Below, piece after piece: positions 63,595 through 64,000 of a stretch of 64,000 nucleotides of DNA. Position numbers and translations under genes: made by a program. The number at the start of each line of letters is the position of its first letter. Position 1 is the stretch's first letter. Below the pieces are notes generated by a model. It had not been told where the DNA came from, did no database searches, and saw only the letters and a list, made by a program, of their open reading frames with translations. The DNA comes from Deltaproteobacteria bacterium (lineage in GTDB: Bacteria; Desulfobacterota; Syntrophia; Syntrophales; JACQWR01). Where the stretch lies: positions 62,001 through 126,000 of the forward strand of contig JACQWR010000004.1 in assembly GCA_016209105.1 (NCBI GenBank). The letters run 5' to 3'.

Positions 63595-64000
63595 ATGCGC
63601 CGACAGCTGTTGCGGATTTATGATTTACTGAGCGATTATTTTGGCGATCTTCACTGGTGGCCGGGCGAAACCCCCTTCGAGGTGATTGTGGGGGCCATTC
63701 TGACGCAGAACACGGCCTGGCGTAATGTGGAAATAGCGATCGCGAACCTTCAGGCGGCAGGAATGCTTTCGCCGGAAGGCATACTGCAGACGGACGATAA
63801 TACCCTGGCAGGTCTAATCAGGCCGTCAGGGTATTATAATATAAAGACACAGAGACTCAAGGCGTTCATCCGTTTTCTGCATGAAGAATTCGGGGGAAAT
63901 CTGGGAAAGATGTTTGCGGAGGATGCCCCCGTCCTTAGAAAAAAATTGCTGCAGATAAAGGGTATCGGTGAGGAAACAGCGGACAGCATTCTTCTCTACG
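63595..64000 (+). CDS. Endonuclease III-related HhH-GPD DNA glycosylase, 3'-truncated by window edge
   Basis: 135 codons are visible from ATG 63595. HWWPGETPFEVIVGAILTQNTAWRNVE and LLQIKGIGEETADSILLY are the family's N-terminal helix and helix-hairpin-helix; WWPGET and TQNTAW point to the Nth-related/MagIII-like group rather than classical Nth. The catalytic Asp and any [4Fe-4S] cluster lie beyond the window. An in-frame GTG at 63574 beside AGGGAG is an alternative start. Removal of damaged bases, possibly 3-methyladenine, is inferred. Confidence 0.87.
   Translation, partial: MRRQLLRIYDLLSDYFGDLHWWPGETPFEVIVGAILTQNTAWRNVEIAIANLQAAGMLSPEGILQTDDNTLAGLIRPSGYYNIKTQRLKAFIRFLHEEFGGNLGKMFAEDAPVLRKKLLQIKGIGEETADSILLY

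Overview
The window looks like chromosome from an anaerobic Gram-negative bacterium, most likely a Desulfobacterota (former Deltaproteobacteria) lineage near Syntrophus/Smithella. This placement is inference. It rests on lipopolysaccharide, Mla lipid-transport and type IV pilus retraction genes, two UGA-containing selenoprotein genes, archease/RtcB, and moderate-to-high GC content with dispersed palindromic repeats. No rRNA is present to confirm it.

Layout. 1-4.9 kb: the branched-chain amino acid genes ilvB (5' end outside the window), ilvN, ilvC and ilvD; ilvC is of the fungal Ilv5-like type. 4.9-12.8 kb: mixed single genes (N-terminally shortened Fic protein, MFS exporter, CsgG-like lipoprotein, PII-like protein, histone-deacetylase-family hydrolase, two PilZ-type proteins, cyclophilin). 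12.8-18.1 kb, minus strand: a selenocysteine rhodanese, then kdsB, hldD, kdnA and kdnB, which together predict an 8-amino-Kdo lipopolysaccharide core. 18.3-29.3 kb: trmJ, then the replication-origin neighbourhood rsmG-parA-parB-dnaA-dnaN-gyrB-gyrA without recF, with three DnaA boxes just before dnaA.

29.3-38.3 kb: a metallo-beta-lactamase-fold protein, a patatin lipoprotein, HicBA, archease-RtcB, a type II restriction-modification pair (MjaI-like nuclease, methyltransferase with a degenerate SNase-like tail), and a Phd/ParE toxin-antitoxin module bounded by 71-bp direct repeats copied from the neighbouring gene. A thioredoxin with a duplicated zinc ribbon follows. 38.6-42.9 kb: a GGDEF sensor with a partner lipoprotein, a transglutaminase-like protein and a pyruvate-kinase-C-like protein.

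43-53.2 kb, minus strand: one tightly packed sulfur-assimilation operon running from an Rrf2 regulator to CysN. It encodes sulfate activation (CysDN), APS reduction (CysH), a sulfite reductase fused to TusA, and a protein-thiocarboxylate system (ThiS-like carrier, E1-like activator, JAMM protease, MetY-like enzyme, CysK). It has a clear sigma70-type promoter and an inverted-repeat operator. A HesB-like selenoprotein lies divergently at 53.45 kb.

53.8-64 kb: a TIGR00725-like protein, a TPR protein, pilT and a pilU-like gene with a receiver-like protein, tRNA-Ala(CGC), an Mla-type cluster whose ATPase-position gene encodes a degenerate ABC-like protein, an HtrA protease, and the start of an endonuclease III-like gene.
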